From Nitrospira sp. (GTDB taxonomy: Bacteria; Nitrospirota; Nitrospiria; Nitrospirales; Nitrospiraceae): a stretch of DNA of 64,000 bases. The stretch covers positions 62,001 through 126,000 of the forward strand of contig JADLEJ010000008.1 in the NCBI GenBank assembly GCA_020846195.1, written 5' to 3'. Both the position numbers and the translations under genes were made by a program. The notes under the pieces were generated by a model. That model made no database searches. It saw only the letters and a program-made list of their open reading frames with translations, and was not told the origin of the DNA. Below are positions 9,358 through 17,808 of this stretch, piece by piece; position 1 is the stretch's first letter, and each line of letters begins with the position of its first letter.

Positions 9358-10410
9358 CTAGGCTTTCTCCGAGACTCCGGCTTCGCCGAACGTCGCCATT
9401 TCTGTATAAACCTTGAGGGCTGCACAGACGAGACTCATGCCCAAGCAAGCGCCGGTGCCTTCGCCGAGACGGAGATCAAGATCCAGAAGGGGCTTCAAGG
9501 CCAGCTGCTCCAAAATCGCCTGATGACCTCGTTCGACCGACCGATGCGACGCGATCAGATAGTCCCGGCAGCGCGGCTGAAGGCCGACGGCAATCAAGGC
9601 CGCGGCGCCCGCGATAAATCCATCCAGCACCACCGGCACGCGCGCGGCCGAGGCCCCAAGGATCAACCCAGCCAGCCCCGCGATTTCCAATCCACCCACT
9701 GTGGCCAGCACGTCAAGCGCAGGGGCTCGATCAAGGCGATGCAGATCGAGCGCCTGCTGAATCACCGCCACCTTCCTTGCATGTCCCGCATCGTCGATGC
9801 CGGTCCCACGCCCGGTCACTTCAGAAACTGGCCGTCCCGTCATCACCGCCGTGATCGCCGCGCTCGACGTCGTATTCCCGATCCCCATTTCGCCGGTCCC
9901 GATCAGTCCAAACCCTTCCTGCGCCGCCTGCGTCGCCAGCTCCACGCCAACCGAGATCGCCTGCTCGGCCTGCGCGCGGGTCATCGCTGGCTCACGAAGC
10001 AGATTCCGCGTCCCGGCCATGACTTTTTTCCCGATCAGCCCTGGAACAATGCCGAAATCATAATCGACGCCGATATCGACGACCTTCACATCCACTCCCG
10101 CATGACGGGCCAAAACATTCACCCCCGCACCGCCGCGCAGGAAGTTCAACACCATCTGCGGCGTGACTTCTCTGGGATAGGCACTTACCCCTTCCGTTGT
10201 CACACCATGATCCGCCGCAAACGTGAAAACGACACCACGGGGAATGTTCGGCTTCAGCTCTCCCGTCATCATGACGTAGTGCGCCGCCACCTCTTCCAAC
10301 CGCCCCAAACTGCCTTGCGGCTTCGTCAGGCGATCCAACCGCGCCTGCGCTTGCTTCAACAACTGGGGATCAGGCGATTGAATCCGGTCATACAAAGCCT
10401 GTAACGCCAT
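9358..10410 (-). CDS. cobT: Nicotinate-nucleotide--dimethylbenzimidazole phosphoribosyltransferase CobT
   Basis: A 350-residue enzyme, the usual CobT length. It transfers phosphoribose from nicotinate mononucleotide to dimethylbenzimidazole, producing alpha-ribazole phosphate. Visible signatures are RLDRLTKPQGSLGRLEE, the FAADHGVTTEGVSAYP loop, GEMGIGNTTSSAAI and the C-terminal glycine-rich RLGEGTGACLG. The ATG at 10410 is preceded by AAGGAG at good spacing, so I prefer it to the longer frame reaching 10491. It lies between cobU and cobS, with bluB a few genes upstream supplying the base. Confidence 0.96.
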   Translation of the reverse strand: MALQALYDRIQSPDPQLLKQAQARLDRLTKPQGSLGRLEEVAAHYVMMTGELKPNIPRGVVFTFAADHGVTTEGVSAYPREVTPQMVLNFLRGGAGVNVLARHAGVDVKVVDIGVDYDFGIVPGLIGKKVMAGTRNLLREPAMTRAQAEQAISVGVELATQAAQEGFGLIGTGEMGIGNTTSSAAITAVMTGRPVSEVTGRGTGIDDAGHARKVAVIQQALDLHRLDRAPALDVLATVGGLEIAGLAGLILGASAARVPVVLDGFIAGAAALIAVGLQPRCRDYLIASHRSVERGHQAILEQLALKPLLDLDLRLGEGTGACLGMSLVCAALKVYTEMATFGEAGVSEKA

Positions 10411-10424
10411 TGCCGTCTCCTTCC

Positions 10425-10940
10425 TCATTTCAATCGCAGGGGAATGCCGCTCACGACCAGATGCGCCTCGTCGGCGCCTGCCGCCAGCCATTGATTCACC
10501 CGGCCGGCCACATCGCGAAACGCCCGTACCGACGGCTCCGCTGGCACCAACCCCAACCCCAACTCATTGCTCACAATCACGACCCGGGCTTTCGTCTCAC
10601 GCATCGCCTCTAGCAAGGCGGCCACTCGCATCGGTAGGTCTGATTCCGTCACACCCACGCCTTGCAGATTGCTCAGCCATAGCGTCACGCAATCCACCAC
10701 GATGGTCCGGTACTGGCTTCCGGAGGTTGAAAACCACTTCGCTACTTCAAGCGGCACTTCCGCCGTGTCCCAATCGGCCGCGCGAGTGGCCTGATGCCGG
10801 GCGATCCGCGCCGCCATCTCGACATCCAGTCCTTGCCCCGTCGCCACAAACGCGCGCGGCTGCTTCGGCCCAGCCAGTTGAAGCGCAATGTCGCTCTTGC
10901 CGGACGCCGCGCCGCCCAAAACGAAAATGATCCGGCCCAT
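10425..10940 (-). CDS. cobU: Adenosylcobinamide kinase / adenosylcobinamide-phosphate guanylyltransferase CobU
   Basis: A 171-residue bifunctional nucleotide-loop enzyme. It starts MGRIIFVLGGAASGKS, so the P-loop lies at residues 8-16 as is normal for CobU. It also has VATGQGLDVEMAARIARH with the histidine that carries GMP, WLSNL, and VSNELGLGLVPAEP. It phosphorylates adenosylcobinamide and converts it to the GDP form used by CobS. The frame extends to 11054, but family length and the P-loop position support the ATG at 10940, 22 bases past the preceding gene. The ribosome site there is weak. Confidence 0.94.
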   Translation of the reverse strand: MGRIIFVLGGAASGKSDIALQLAGPKQPRAFVATGQGLDVEMAARIARHQATRAADWDTAEVPLEVAKWFSTSGSQYRTIVVDCVTLWLSNLQGVGVTESDLPMRVAALLEAMRETKARVVIVSNELGLGLVPAEPSVRAFRDVAGRVNQWLAAGADEAHLVVSGIPLRLK

Positions 10941-10962
10941 GGGCTGCCGTGGCGTCTTACGG

Positions 10963-11559
10963 CTACTCGGTTTTCTTGGCGGCATCCCGTTCCCACAAAA
11001 ATTCCGGCTCGCCCTGTGTCTTGGCCACCCAGCGCGCGAGCACAAACAAGGCATCGCTCAGCCGATTGACATACTTGACGATCGTCGGATCGACCGGCTC
11101 CACTTTCGACAGCGCCACGCAGAGTCGTTCGGCCCGCCGGCACACCGTGCGAGCTTGATGCAGAAAGCTGGAGACTTTCCCGCCGCCCGGCAGGATAAAT
11201 TCTTTCAGCGGCTCCAAATCTTTTTGGCAGCGATCAATAAGTTTTTCCAGTCGCGTGACATCGTTCGCCGCCACCTGCGGCATATTCTTGAACGTCTGCC
11301 CCGGCGCCGTCGCCAGAATGCTCCCGACATCGAACAGCTTGTTCTGCACCCACCGCAATTCTTCCTCCAGCTGTCCAGCGGCGGCATAGTCGTCGATCAC
11401 GTCGGCATTCATCGCGCGGACCACTCCGATCGACGCATTCAACTCATCGACCGTCCCGTAGGTCTCAACTCGCAGGCTGTCCTTCCAGACCTGCTGCCCG
11501 CCGGCCAAGCGCGTTTTTCCAGCGTCGCCCGTTCGGGTATAGACTTTCGTAATACGCAT
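10963..11559 (-). CDS. Cob(I)alamin adenosyltransferase, PduO/MmaB type
   Basis: A 198-residue protein with the PduO-type signature TKVYTRTGDAGKT near the N-terminus, YGTVDELNASIG, and the RTVCRRAERLCV segment with ATP-binding arginines. It transfers the adenosyl group of ATP to Co(I) corrinoids. A second, unrelated adenosyltransferase of the CobO type lies in the same operon at 12638-13237, so adenosylation is doubly provided for. One may act on biosynthetic intermediates and the other on salvaged B12. That division is inference. Confidence 0.93.
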   Translation of the reverse strand: MRITKVYTRTGDAGKTRLAGGQQVWKDSLRVETYGTVDELNASIGVVRAMNADVIDDYAAAGQLEEELRWVQNKLFDVGSILATAPGQTFKNMPQVAANDVTRLEKLIDRCQKDLEPLKEFILPGGGKVSSFLHQARTVCRRAERLCVALSKVEPVDPTIVKYVNRLSDALFVLARWVAKTQGEPEFLWERDAAKKTE

Positions 11560-11586
11560 CGTGTGGGTCCCCTTTGCCCTCTGTCC

Positions 11587-12267
11587 TCAGCCTTCCGTCC
11601 TGCCGCCCCATGATTCAGAATGAATGAGTTGCTCAACCGGAATTCTTGCCCGCCATCCAGCCGTTTCCAAATCGGGCTGCGTCGCAAACTCGGACACATA
11701 GCCAAGACAGAGATACGCCAGCACTTTCACCGGCCTGGGAATGCCCAGCACCTTCTTCACAGCCTGATGATCGAGAATGCTGACCCAGCCCACGCCGATG
11801 CCCTCCGCGCGCGCGGCCAGCCACAGATTCTGGATCGCGCAACAGGTGCTGTACAAATCCGTCTCGCGCACCGTGGAGCGTCCAAGCACATGCGGGCCGC
11901 CGCGCTGGCGGCTGCACGTCACGCAAATATTCACCGGCGCCTCTTCGATTCCTTCCAGCTTCAACCCGCGATACAGCGTGGCGCGATCGCCCTCATACCG
12001 CGAAGCGGCCTCGCCATTCGTCTGGGCAAACAGCTGCTTCACCGCGCGCTGCGTGGCAGGCTGGCGGATGACGACAAAATCCCACGGCTGCATAAAGCCG
12101 ACAGAGCCGGCGTGATGCGCGGCGGTTAACACTCTAGTCAGCGCCTCCTCCGCAATCGGCGTCGGGAGAAAGTTTCGCCTGACATCGCGCCGCTCGAAAA
12201 TCGCCCGGTAGACCGCCGCCCGCTCCGCGTCTGAAAATCGGCCGTCATTGGGAAGCATCCCACTCAC
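11587..12267 (-). CDS. bluB: 5,6-dimethylbenzimidazole synthase BluB
   Basis: A 226-residue flavoprotein of the nitroreductase fold. It has RRDVRRNF near the N-terminus, the diagnostic AHHAGSVGFMQPWDFVVI, and GIGVGWVSILD. BluB uses oxygen to break reduced FMN into dimethylbenzimidazole, the lower ligand of B12. Its position upstream of cobT and cobU indicates an aerobic route to the ligand. The GTG start at 12267 overlaps the stop of the upstream CWC gene. An ATG at 12258 is the alternative. Confidence 0.93.
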   Translation of the reverse strand: MSGMLPNDGRFSDAERAAVYRAIFERRDVRRNFLPTPIAEEALTRVLTAAHHAGSVGFMQPWDFVVIRQPATQRAVKQLFAQTNGEAASRYEGDRATLYRGLKLEGIEEAPVNICVTCSRQRGGPHVLGRSTVRETDLYSTCCAIQNLWLAARAEGIGVGWVSILDHQAVKKVLGIPRPVKVLAYLCLGYVSEFATQPDLETAGWRARIPVEQLIHSESWGGRTEG

Positions 12268-12488
12268 ACACTTTCCCTGGCAGTCGAATCATACGATCCA
12301 GATGACAGCTCTAGCTCACCGGCCGCCACTTTACCCAAGCACAGCGGACAGAGACAATCCTGAAACCGCGCGGCAATCCAATCCATCTGCGATTCGGTGA
12401 TGCCGACCTTCCCGCACCAGCACTGATAGCCGCCGCACGAAAATACCGCGCCGCAGGCTTCACAAGTTTTGTCCACCGGGCCTCTCAC
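12264..12488 (-). CDS. Small cysteine-rich CWC-domain protein
   Basis: A 74-residue protein with eight cysteines. These include CEACGAVFSCGG, the CWCG signature and the CLCPLCL pair, matching the Cys_rich_CWC family, whose function is unknown. The cysteine pairs suggest a zinc ribbon. It overlaps the bluB start by four bases, so it is co-translated with the cobalamin genes and may be a metal or redox accessory factor. It follows directly after the palindromic repeat, so a fresh transcription start could exist there. Confidence 0.8.
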   Translation of the reverse strand: MRGPVDKTCEACGAVFSCGGYQCWCGKVGITESQMDWIAARFQDCLCPLCLGKVAAGELELSSGSYDSTARESV

Positions 12489-12514
12489 AAGTCGTACTCC
12501 TCTCGTTCTCTTGC

Positions 12515-12637
12515 AGACTGCTCAAAAAGACCGTCCAGCAAGGCCGCAGCAAGTGAAGGGCCGAGGCGTACTCGCTGGAGTACGTTGAGGACCTGAGCGC
12601 TGCGAGAACGCCGCTAGCGGGGTTTTTCAGCAGCTTG
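12515..12637. repeat. Long imperfect palindromic intergenic repeat (Nitrospira-type REP/MITE-like)
   Basis: About 123 bp form an imperfect inverted repeat. The outer arms are CTGCTCAAAAA and the complement of TTTTTCAGCAG. Inner matches follow through CGCAGC, and the centre is GTACTC-GCTG-GAGTAC. It lies between the cobO stop and the CWC gene and begins right at the cobO stop codon. On either strand it would fold into a long hairpin and could attenuate transcription. I recall closely similar elements scattered between genes in Nitrospira genomes, but no second copy is visible in this window. Confidence 0.75.
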
Positions 12638-13237
12638 TTAAAATTCCACCCCGGCTTGAGCCTTGATGCCTTTCCGAAACGGATGCTTCACCTGCTTCAT
12701 CTCCGTCACGAGATCGGCCTCCTCGATCAGCGCTTCCTTCGCACCGCGCCCCGTCAGCACCACATGCTGCATCGGAGGGCGGGCACGCAATGCCGTGATA
12801 ACGTCCGCGACATCCACATAATCCTGCTGTAGCGCGATATTGAACTCGTCGAGAATGACCATGGCATAGGAGGGGTCGCGCAGGAACCCGCAGACCTGCT
12901 TCCACGCCTCTTGAGCGAATTGCGTATCGCGCTCGCGATCCTGCGTCTCCCAAGTGTAACCCTCGCCCATCCGTAAAAATGTCACGCGGTCGCCGAATGA
13001 TTTCAACGTCCGCTCTTCCGCCGTATCGATCGCGCCTTTGATAAATTGAACGATCGCCACCTTCAGTCCGTGGCCGATGCAGCGCAAGGCCATTCCCAGC
13101 GCCGCAGTCGTCTTGCCCTTGCCGGCGCCGGTATAGACAATCACCAAGCCCTTTTCCTCTTGCGCCGCTTCGATACGCCGATCCACCGAGGCCTTCAGCC
13201 TGGCCATCCGCGCTTTATGCTCATCCTGTTCTGTCAT
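12638..13237 (-). CDS. cobO: Cob(I)yrinic acid a,c-diamide adenosyltransferase CobO/BtuR
   Basis: A 199-residue P-loop enzyme. The motif VYTGAGKGKTTAALG near residues 35-49 is the unusual ATP loop of the CobO/BtuR/CobA family, and ILDEFNIAL is the family acidic segment. It adenosylates the cobalt of cobyrinic acid a,c-diamide, the product of CbiA, whose gene lies directly upstream and overlaps by four bases. The stop codon abuts the palindromic repeat. Confidence 0.95.
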   Translation of the reverse strand: MTEQDEHKARMARLKASVDRRIEAAQEEKGLVIVYTGAGKGKTTAALGMALRCIGHGLKVAIVQFIKGAIDTAEERTLKSFGDRVTFLRMGEGYTWETQDRERDTQFAQEAWKQVCGFLRDPSYAMVILDEFNIALQQDYVDVADVITALRARPPMQHVVLTGRGAKEALIEEADLVTEMKQVKHPFRKGIKAQAGVEF

Positions 13238-14637
13238 CGGATCTCTCCTTGCGTGGCCGATGCCTGACCCCTTGTCCGGCGAGCAGCCGCCACCAGCGAC
13301 GCCGCAACCTGCGGCTGACTGGCAAAATGCAGATGCGTATAGAGCGCCACGACATTTCCAATGGATAATCCATCCGGCCCCTGTGACTCTCCTCGAACGT
13401 CAGTGAGCCCGCAAGCATAGGTCAACGGGCCTTTCGGCACCAGTGTGGAGTAATGGAATTCGTGGCCGCGCGCCGTCGCGCCGGACGCGCCAAGAATGCA
13501 GGGCCGGGAAAACTCCACCGTCCGGTATCCCAGCGTCAGGCCAGACTTTCGCATGACGGCTTCCGCCGCAAAGAGCCCAACCATCTCATGGGAACGCCCT
13601 TCGACGTCTCGAATCGCTTGCGTGAGATACATCATCCCGCCGCATTCCGCGTAGATCGTCCCGCCCAGCCCGGCAAAGGCGCGAACGGCCTGCCGCATCG
13701 AGCTATTCCCGGCGAGCATGTCGGCATACAGCTCTGGATACCCCCCTCCAAGATAGAGCATCTCGACATCGGGAAGCATACGATCCTTCAGCGGTGAAAA
13801 TCGAATCACCTCCGCGCCAGCCGCTTCGAGCAAGTCAAGATTGTCCTGATAGTAAAAACAAAACGCCAGGTCATGCGCGACGCCGATACGAACCGGCCTT
13901 TCTTTGCTTCTTGCGACCGCGAGTGGCGCAGCAAGAAATGGCGCGTCACCGGCGGTCCTGGCCAGGGATTCGACCAGATCGAGATCGATGGTGTTCATGG
14001 CCATTGTTCCAAGCCGGTCATACAATTCCGCCGGCCCCTGCTCCATCGCCGTGACAAGCCCTAGATACCGATCCGCAATCATGACAGCGGCATCCGGCTT
14101 CAGATACCCGACGACCGCGACATCGGTTTCAGCCTCAACCGCTTCCTTCAACAAGCGATAGTGCCCCTCGCTGGACACCCGGTTGAACAGCACGCCCGCC
14201 ACGCGCAGCGCCGGGTCGAATCGCGCATACCCCAGCACCATCGCCGCGGCAGACCGCGCCATCGCGCTGCCGTCGATCACCAGCAACACCGGCGCCTCCA
14301 ATTGCCTGGCCAGCTCAGCCGTGCTGCCGATGTCGTTCACGGGCGAACTGCCATCGAACAACCCCATCATCCCTTCGATGATGGAACAATCCGCATCGGC
14401 AGCAGCCCGAGCGAAGATCTCTCGACTACGCTCAGCACCCAGCATCCAGCCATCGAGATTGCGAGACGGCCGCCCCGTCACCGCCGCATGATGGCCAGGA
14501 TCGATAAAGTCCGGCCCCGCCTTGAACGGCTGAACCTGGCGGCCCCGCTTGCGCAAGGCCGCCAAAATCGCCAGCGTGACAGTCGTCTTGCCGACACCGC
14601 TCGCGGTGCCGGCAATGATGAGGCGCGGGTGCGTCAT
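13234..14637 (-). CDS. cbiA: Cobyrinate a,c-diamide synthase CbiA (CobB)
   Basis: A 467-residue ATP- and glutamine-dependent enzyme that amidates carboxylates a and c of cobyrinate or its hydrogen form. The N-terminal P-loop domain has GTASGVGKTT, KAGPDFIDPGHH and EGMMGLFDG. The C-terminal glutaminase domain has YAECGGMMYL with the nucleophilic cysteine. The ATG at 14637 is preceded by GAGGAA, and the protein then starts right before the P-loop. The longer frame to 14736 would overlap btuB deeply. It is the earliest ring-modifying enzyme in this cluster; no corrin-ring methylation genes are present here. Confidence 0.95.
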   Translation of the reverse strand: MTHPRLIIAGTASGVGKTTVTLAILAALRKRGRQVQPFKAGPDFIDPGHHAAVTGRPSRNLDGWMLGAERSREIFARAAADADCSIIEGMMGLFDGSSPVNDIGSTAELARQLEAPVLLVIDGSAMARSAAAMVLGYARFDPALRVAGVLFNRVSSEGHYRLLKEAVEAETDVAVVGYLKPDAAVMIADRYLGLVTAMEQGPAELYDRLGTMAMNTIDLDLVESLARTAGDAPFLAAPLAVARSKERPVRIGVAHDLAFCFYYQDNLDLLEAAGAEVIRFSPLKDRMLPDVEMLYLGGGYPELYADMLAGNSSMRQAVRAFAGLGGTIYAECGGMMYLTQAIRDVEGRSHEMVGLFAAEAVMRKSGLTLGYRTVEFSRPCILGASGATARGHEFHYSTLVPKGPLTYACGLTDVRGESQGPDGLSIGNVVALYTHLHFASQPQVAASLVAAARRTRGQASATQGEIR

Positions 14638-14647
14638 TCTTGCTTCC

Positions 14648-16651
14648 TCATGGCTTAGCGCTAAACGCGACTCGCAGGCCGCCAAAGATCGAGCGAATCG
14701 GGACCCCGGCGCTGGCCACCTCCTCGTACTTTTCATTGAAGAGATTTTCCGCGCGCAGATACACCTGCACCTGCTTGGTCACGTCGTACGTTGCCGCGAG
14801 CGACCAGACATCGAAGGCGCGCAGACTTTGATTATTTCCGGTAGTGTTGAACCGCGAGCCGATATACCGGCCCGTGACCGTGATCCACAACGGCGCAATA
14901 GGCTGATAACCAAGCACCATGCTCCACTGATCGACCGGCCATCGAGGGAGCCGCGCCGCCGTATCCAAATCCCTGGTCAACGTATTCGTATACTGCGCCT
15001 GGAAGGTCACCCCTCGAAGAAACTGCCGCTCGCTGGTATAGGCATATGACAGACTGGCCTCCCAGCCCTTCGTCGAAGCATCGCCAAGTTGCTGCGGACA
15101 GAACCCGAACGTGCTGAAGGGCGCGCAAAATACCGGATCGTTTGTGGTCACGATCAAATTGCGGTAACGATTCCAAAAGAAGCCTCCACTGAGCTTGAGG
15201 GACTTGGAGAGAAAGAACTGATCGATCCCCACATCCATGCTCTGGCTTTTCTCAGGACCGAGATTCGGATTGCCGAAATTGGGAAAGTACAACTCATTCA
15301 TGCTTGGAGCGCGGAAACCCGTTGAATAGCTCGTGCGGAGCTTCGTGTCGGTCTCCTTGCTATAGTAGCCCCCCGTCAATCGATAGGTCGTGGCATTGCC
15401 GAATACATTGTAACTATCGTAGCGCACTCCCGCCGTTCCAAAGAAGCGATCCCAGAGGTTGACCTGAGCCTGGGCAAATCCCGCATTCGAGCTCAAGATT
15501 CGATTGGTCAAACCGGTGTCGTTTTCGCCCTGCTGCTCGCGAAACTGATAGCCACCACTCAGCAGCAGCATCTCGGTAATGCGAAAGTCATGTTGCCATT
15601 CGATCCGGTTGGACAACACACGCGTCTCATTCGGCGAGCCAAAGGGAGTGCTGAGCACGTTCGTAGCGAGACTGCGCTGGACCGTGCCGGGCAAGAACAA
15701 CGACGCCTCCTGCGCCCGCGAGAGGGTCAGCTTCTGGGACCACCATTCCGTTAACGGCTGTCGATAGCTGCCGCTGAAAATATAATCCTGGCTCCGCATC
15801 TTCGATCCGTAGACTTCTGCCGGAGATGTTGCCGAGATGCTGTCGAGGGCGACATCCGAATTGGTCCATCTGAAATTGAAGTCCAGACGCCCATCTTTCG
15901 GCAGATCCACGCCCACGCGAGCGGAGCCGGTCCAGTTGCGATAAGAATCCCGCTCCGTGGCGCCGCGCCGATAGTTCACCGCGGAAAAGCTGGAGCTATC
16001 CCAACGAGACAGCGCCAGGCTGTAATCCACAATTCCCTGCTTGCCCGAGACCGTCCCGCCTTCACGCACCGTGGTAAACGATCCGTACTCAAGGAAGGCG
16101 CCCACAGTCGGTGGCCCCTGCCCTTTTTTCGTGGTGATATTGATGACCCCACCCATCGCATCCGATCCATACAACATGCTCTGCGCGCCCCGGAGGATTT
16201 CGATCCGTTCGATGTTGTCGGTCGTCAGATTAGCAAAATTGTACCCGCCGGCCGTCGCGCTATTGACGATAGCGCCATCGATGATCACCAAGGTTTGCGA
16301 TGAACTGCCGCCGCGGATTCTGATGCTCGCATCCGTTCCAGGGCCGCCATTTGAAAACGCCGCCACCCCTTGCGCGAGCCGCAGCGCATCCATCACGGTT
16401 CGGAGATTTTGTTTTTTCATATCCTCGGCCGTGATGACCTCCACCGCGCTGGTGACCTGCGTCACTGGAATCGGCGTTTTCGTCGCGCTGACGACGACCT
16501 CGGGCGTCTCAATGATATCGGCCTGAGCGGCGTCGGCGACAACAGCATCCGTCGCATCAGTCGCCACGGCAGCGTCTTGAGCGAGGGCCGCTCCTGCAGG
16601 CAGGCTCAGAAGGCAGGCACACAACAACCAGCAGACACGTAACAACGGCAT
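14648..16651 (-). CDS. btuB: TonB-dependent cobalamin receptor BtuB
   Basis: A 667-residue outer-membrane receptor. A signal peptide ending at ALA (about residue 24) is followed by an acidic linker and a TonB-box-like EVVVSATKTPIP. The plug domain (about 65-175) contains RIRGGSSSQTLVIIDG and IERIEILRGAQSMLYGSDAMGGVINITTKK. A 22-strand-type barrel region ends in an aromatic-poor tail, LRVAFSAKP. A cobalamin riboswitch directly upstream and cbiA directly downstream fix the substrate as cobalamin or a related corrinoid. The ribosome site AAGGGAG lies seven bases before the ATG. Confidence 0.95.
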   Translation of the reverse strand: MPLLRVCWLLCACLLSLPAGAALAQDAAVATDATDAVVADAAQADIIETPEVVVSATKTPIPVTQVTSAVEVITAEDMKKQNLRTVMDALRLAQGVAAFSNGGPGTDASIRIRGGSSSQTLVIIDGAIVNSATAGGYNFANLTTDNIERIEILRGAQSMLYGSDAMGGVINITTKKGQGPPTVGAFLEYGSFTTVREGGTVSGKQGIVDYSLALSRWDSSSFSAVNYRRGATERDSYRNWTGSARVGVDLPKDGRLDFNFRWTNSDVALDSISATSPAEVYGSKMRSQDYIFSGSYRQPLTEWWSQKLTLSRAQEASLFLPGTVQRSLATNVLSTPFGSPNETRVLSNRIEWQHDFRITEMLLLSGGYQFREQQGENDTGLTNRILSSNAGFAQAQVNLWDRFFGTAGVRYDSYNVFGNATTYRLTGGYYSKETDTKLRTSYSTGFRAPSMNELYFPNFGNPNLGPEKSQSMDVGIDQFFLSKSLKLSGGFFWNRYRNLIVTTNDPVFCAPFSTFGFCPQQLGDASTKGWEASLSYAYTSERQFLRGVTFQAQYTNTLTRDLDTAARLPRWPVDQWSMVLGYQPIAPLWITVTGRYIGSRFNTTGNNQSLRAFDVWSLAATYDVTKQVQVYLRAENLFNEKYEEVASAGVPIRSIFGGLRVAFSAKP

Positions 16652-16694
16652 GACGAATCTCCCTTGCGCTCGAGGGGTTCAGTCGATTCGACAG

Positions 16695-16895
16695 CGGACT
16701 GGGTCTCCTGACTTGCGGATCGTCGCGGCTCTGCGCCTTCCCATGCGCCAAGGCGCACAGTGGCATTGTGCAGAGCTACTCCCCGCTGACAGTGGCGGCA
16801 CCGTGATGGATTTGCACCATCTTCCCCGTCACCCGCGTCGTTTCTTCAAAACGCTCTTTCCTCGCGATGATACCGTCCCCCAACAGGCACGGTTC
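16695..16895 (-). promoter_or_regulatory. Cobalamin riboswitch upstream of btuB
   Basis: Read on the minus strand, the leader has the conserved cobalamin aptamer elements: GGTGCAAATCC, GCCGCCACTGTCAGCGGGGAG, a GCCACTG B12-box, GGGAAGGCGCAGAGCC and the closing GTCAGGAGACC. Downstream, CCCCT can pair with the AAGGGAG ribosome site of btuB, and no T-run follows. Control is therefore probably at translation initiation. High adenosylcobalamin should repress btuB and the genes behind it. Confidence 0.93.
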
Positions 16896-16925
16896 CGTGG
16901 CTGGGGACATGGCCACTGAACCTGT

Positions 16926-17807
16926 TTATACGCGGCTCGATACAGACGGCATCGTCACTCGCGGCAGTCCGCTGTGGGGATGCGCATCCACGACGACCTC
17001 GCAGCCATACACCATTTGCAAGACCTCTTCACGGATCGTCTCGGCAGGCGTGCCGACCTGGAAGACTTGGCCTTCTTTCAACATGACCAACCGATCGCAG
17101 AGCTGGCTGGCGACATTCAGATCGTGCGAGACGATGACCACGGTCAGCGCCCGCTCGCGATTGAGCCGGCGGATCAATCCGCAGAGGTCGATCTGATGAT
17201 TGATGTCGAGAAAGGCCATTGGCTCGTCGAGCAAGAGCACGGTGGACTCCTGCGCCAAGGCTCTGGCGAGCATCACCCGCTGGCGCTCGCCACCCGAGAG
17301 ATCCGTCACCAACCGGTCGGCAAACGCGACGACATCCGTATCCACCATGGCACGATGAGCCACCAGCAGATCGTCGGCCGATTCATCCCCCATTCCCAGA
17401 TTCCACCAGCCCTGGCGCCGGCGCGGGAACCGCCCCATAAGGACTGTCTCAGCCACCGTGAACGGAAAGGCTTGCGTAAATTCCTGCGGCACGACCGCGA
17501 CCATCTTCGCCAGCGCGCGCGGCTCAAGCCGATCGATCGATTGCCCGGCTACCTGAATGGCGCCCAAAGCCGGTCGCAATAACCCAGCCAGCAACTTCAA
17601 GAGCGACGACTTTCCCGATCCGTTCGGGCCGACAATCCCCAAGATCTCTCCCGGCTCAGCGGCAAACGATACGGCATCGACGGTCCAGGCGCGCCCAGAC
17701 TGGCCAGACTGGTCTGATCGATAGCGAAACGACACCCCTTCGACCGCGATGGCTGAACGGATCGAGCAGGGTTGCGGCATTGCGCAGGTCTCCGTAGGCG
17801 TCGGCAT
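16926..17807 (-). CDS. btuD: Cobalamin ABC transporter ATP-binding protein BtuD
   Basis: A 293-residue ATPase. It has Walker A GPNGSGKSSLLK near residue 60, the signature LSGGERQRVMLARAL, Walker B VLLLDEPMAFLDI and the switch histidine in VIVSHDLNVA. It belongs to the FecE/BtuD class of importers. The start lies just past the btuC stop in the btuFCD order. The link to B12 rests on the riboswitch at the head of this transcription unit, since FecE-type ATPases are also used for iron-siderophores. The 20 residues after the start carry no recognisable motif. Confidence 0.9.
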   Translation of the reverse strand: MPTPTETCAMPQPCSIRSAIAVEGVSFRYRSDQSGQSGRAWTVDAVSFAAEPGEILGIVGPNGSGKSSLLKLLAGLLRPALGAIQVAGQSIDRLEPRALAKMVAVVPQEFTQAFPFTVAETVLMGRFPRRRQGWWNLGMGDESADDLLVAHRAMVDTDVVAFADRLVTDLSGGERQRVMLARALAQESTVLLLDEPMAFLDINHQIDLCGLIRRLNRERALTVVIVSHDLNVASQLCDRLVMLKEGQVFQVGTPAETIREEVLQMVYGCEVVVDAHPHSGLPRVTMPSVSSRV

Positions 17808-17808
17808 G

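Noticed and set aside
5810-9361. Long plus-strand frames across the cobalamin genes (for example 5810-6838 and 7857-8870)
   Set aside because: They are antisense to clear enzymes, have repetitive Arg/His/Pro-rich translations and no ribosome sites; they result from GC-rich codon bias.
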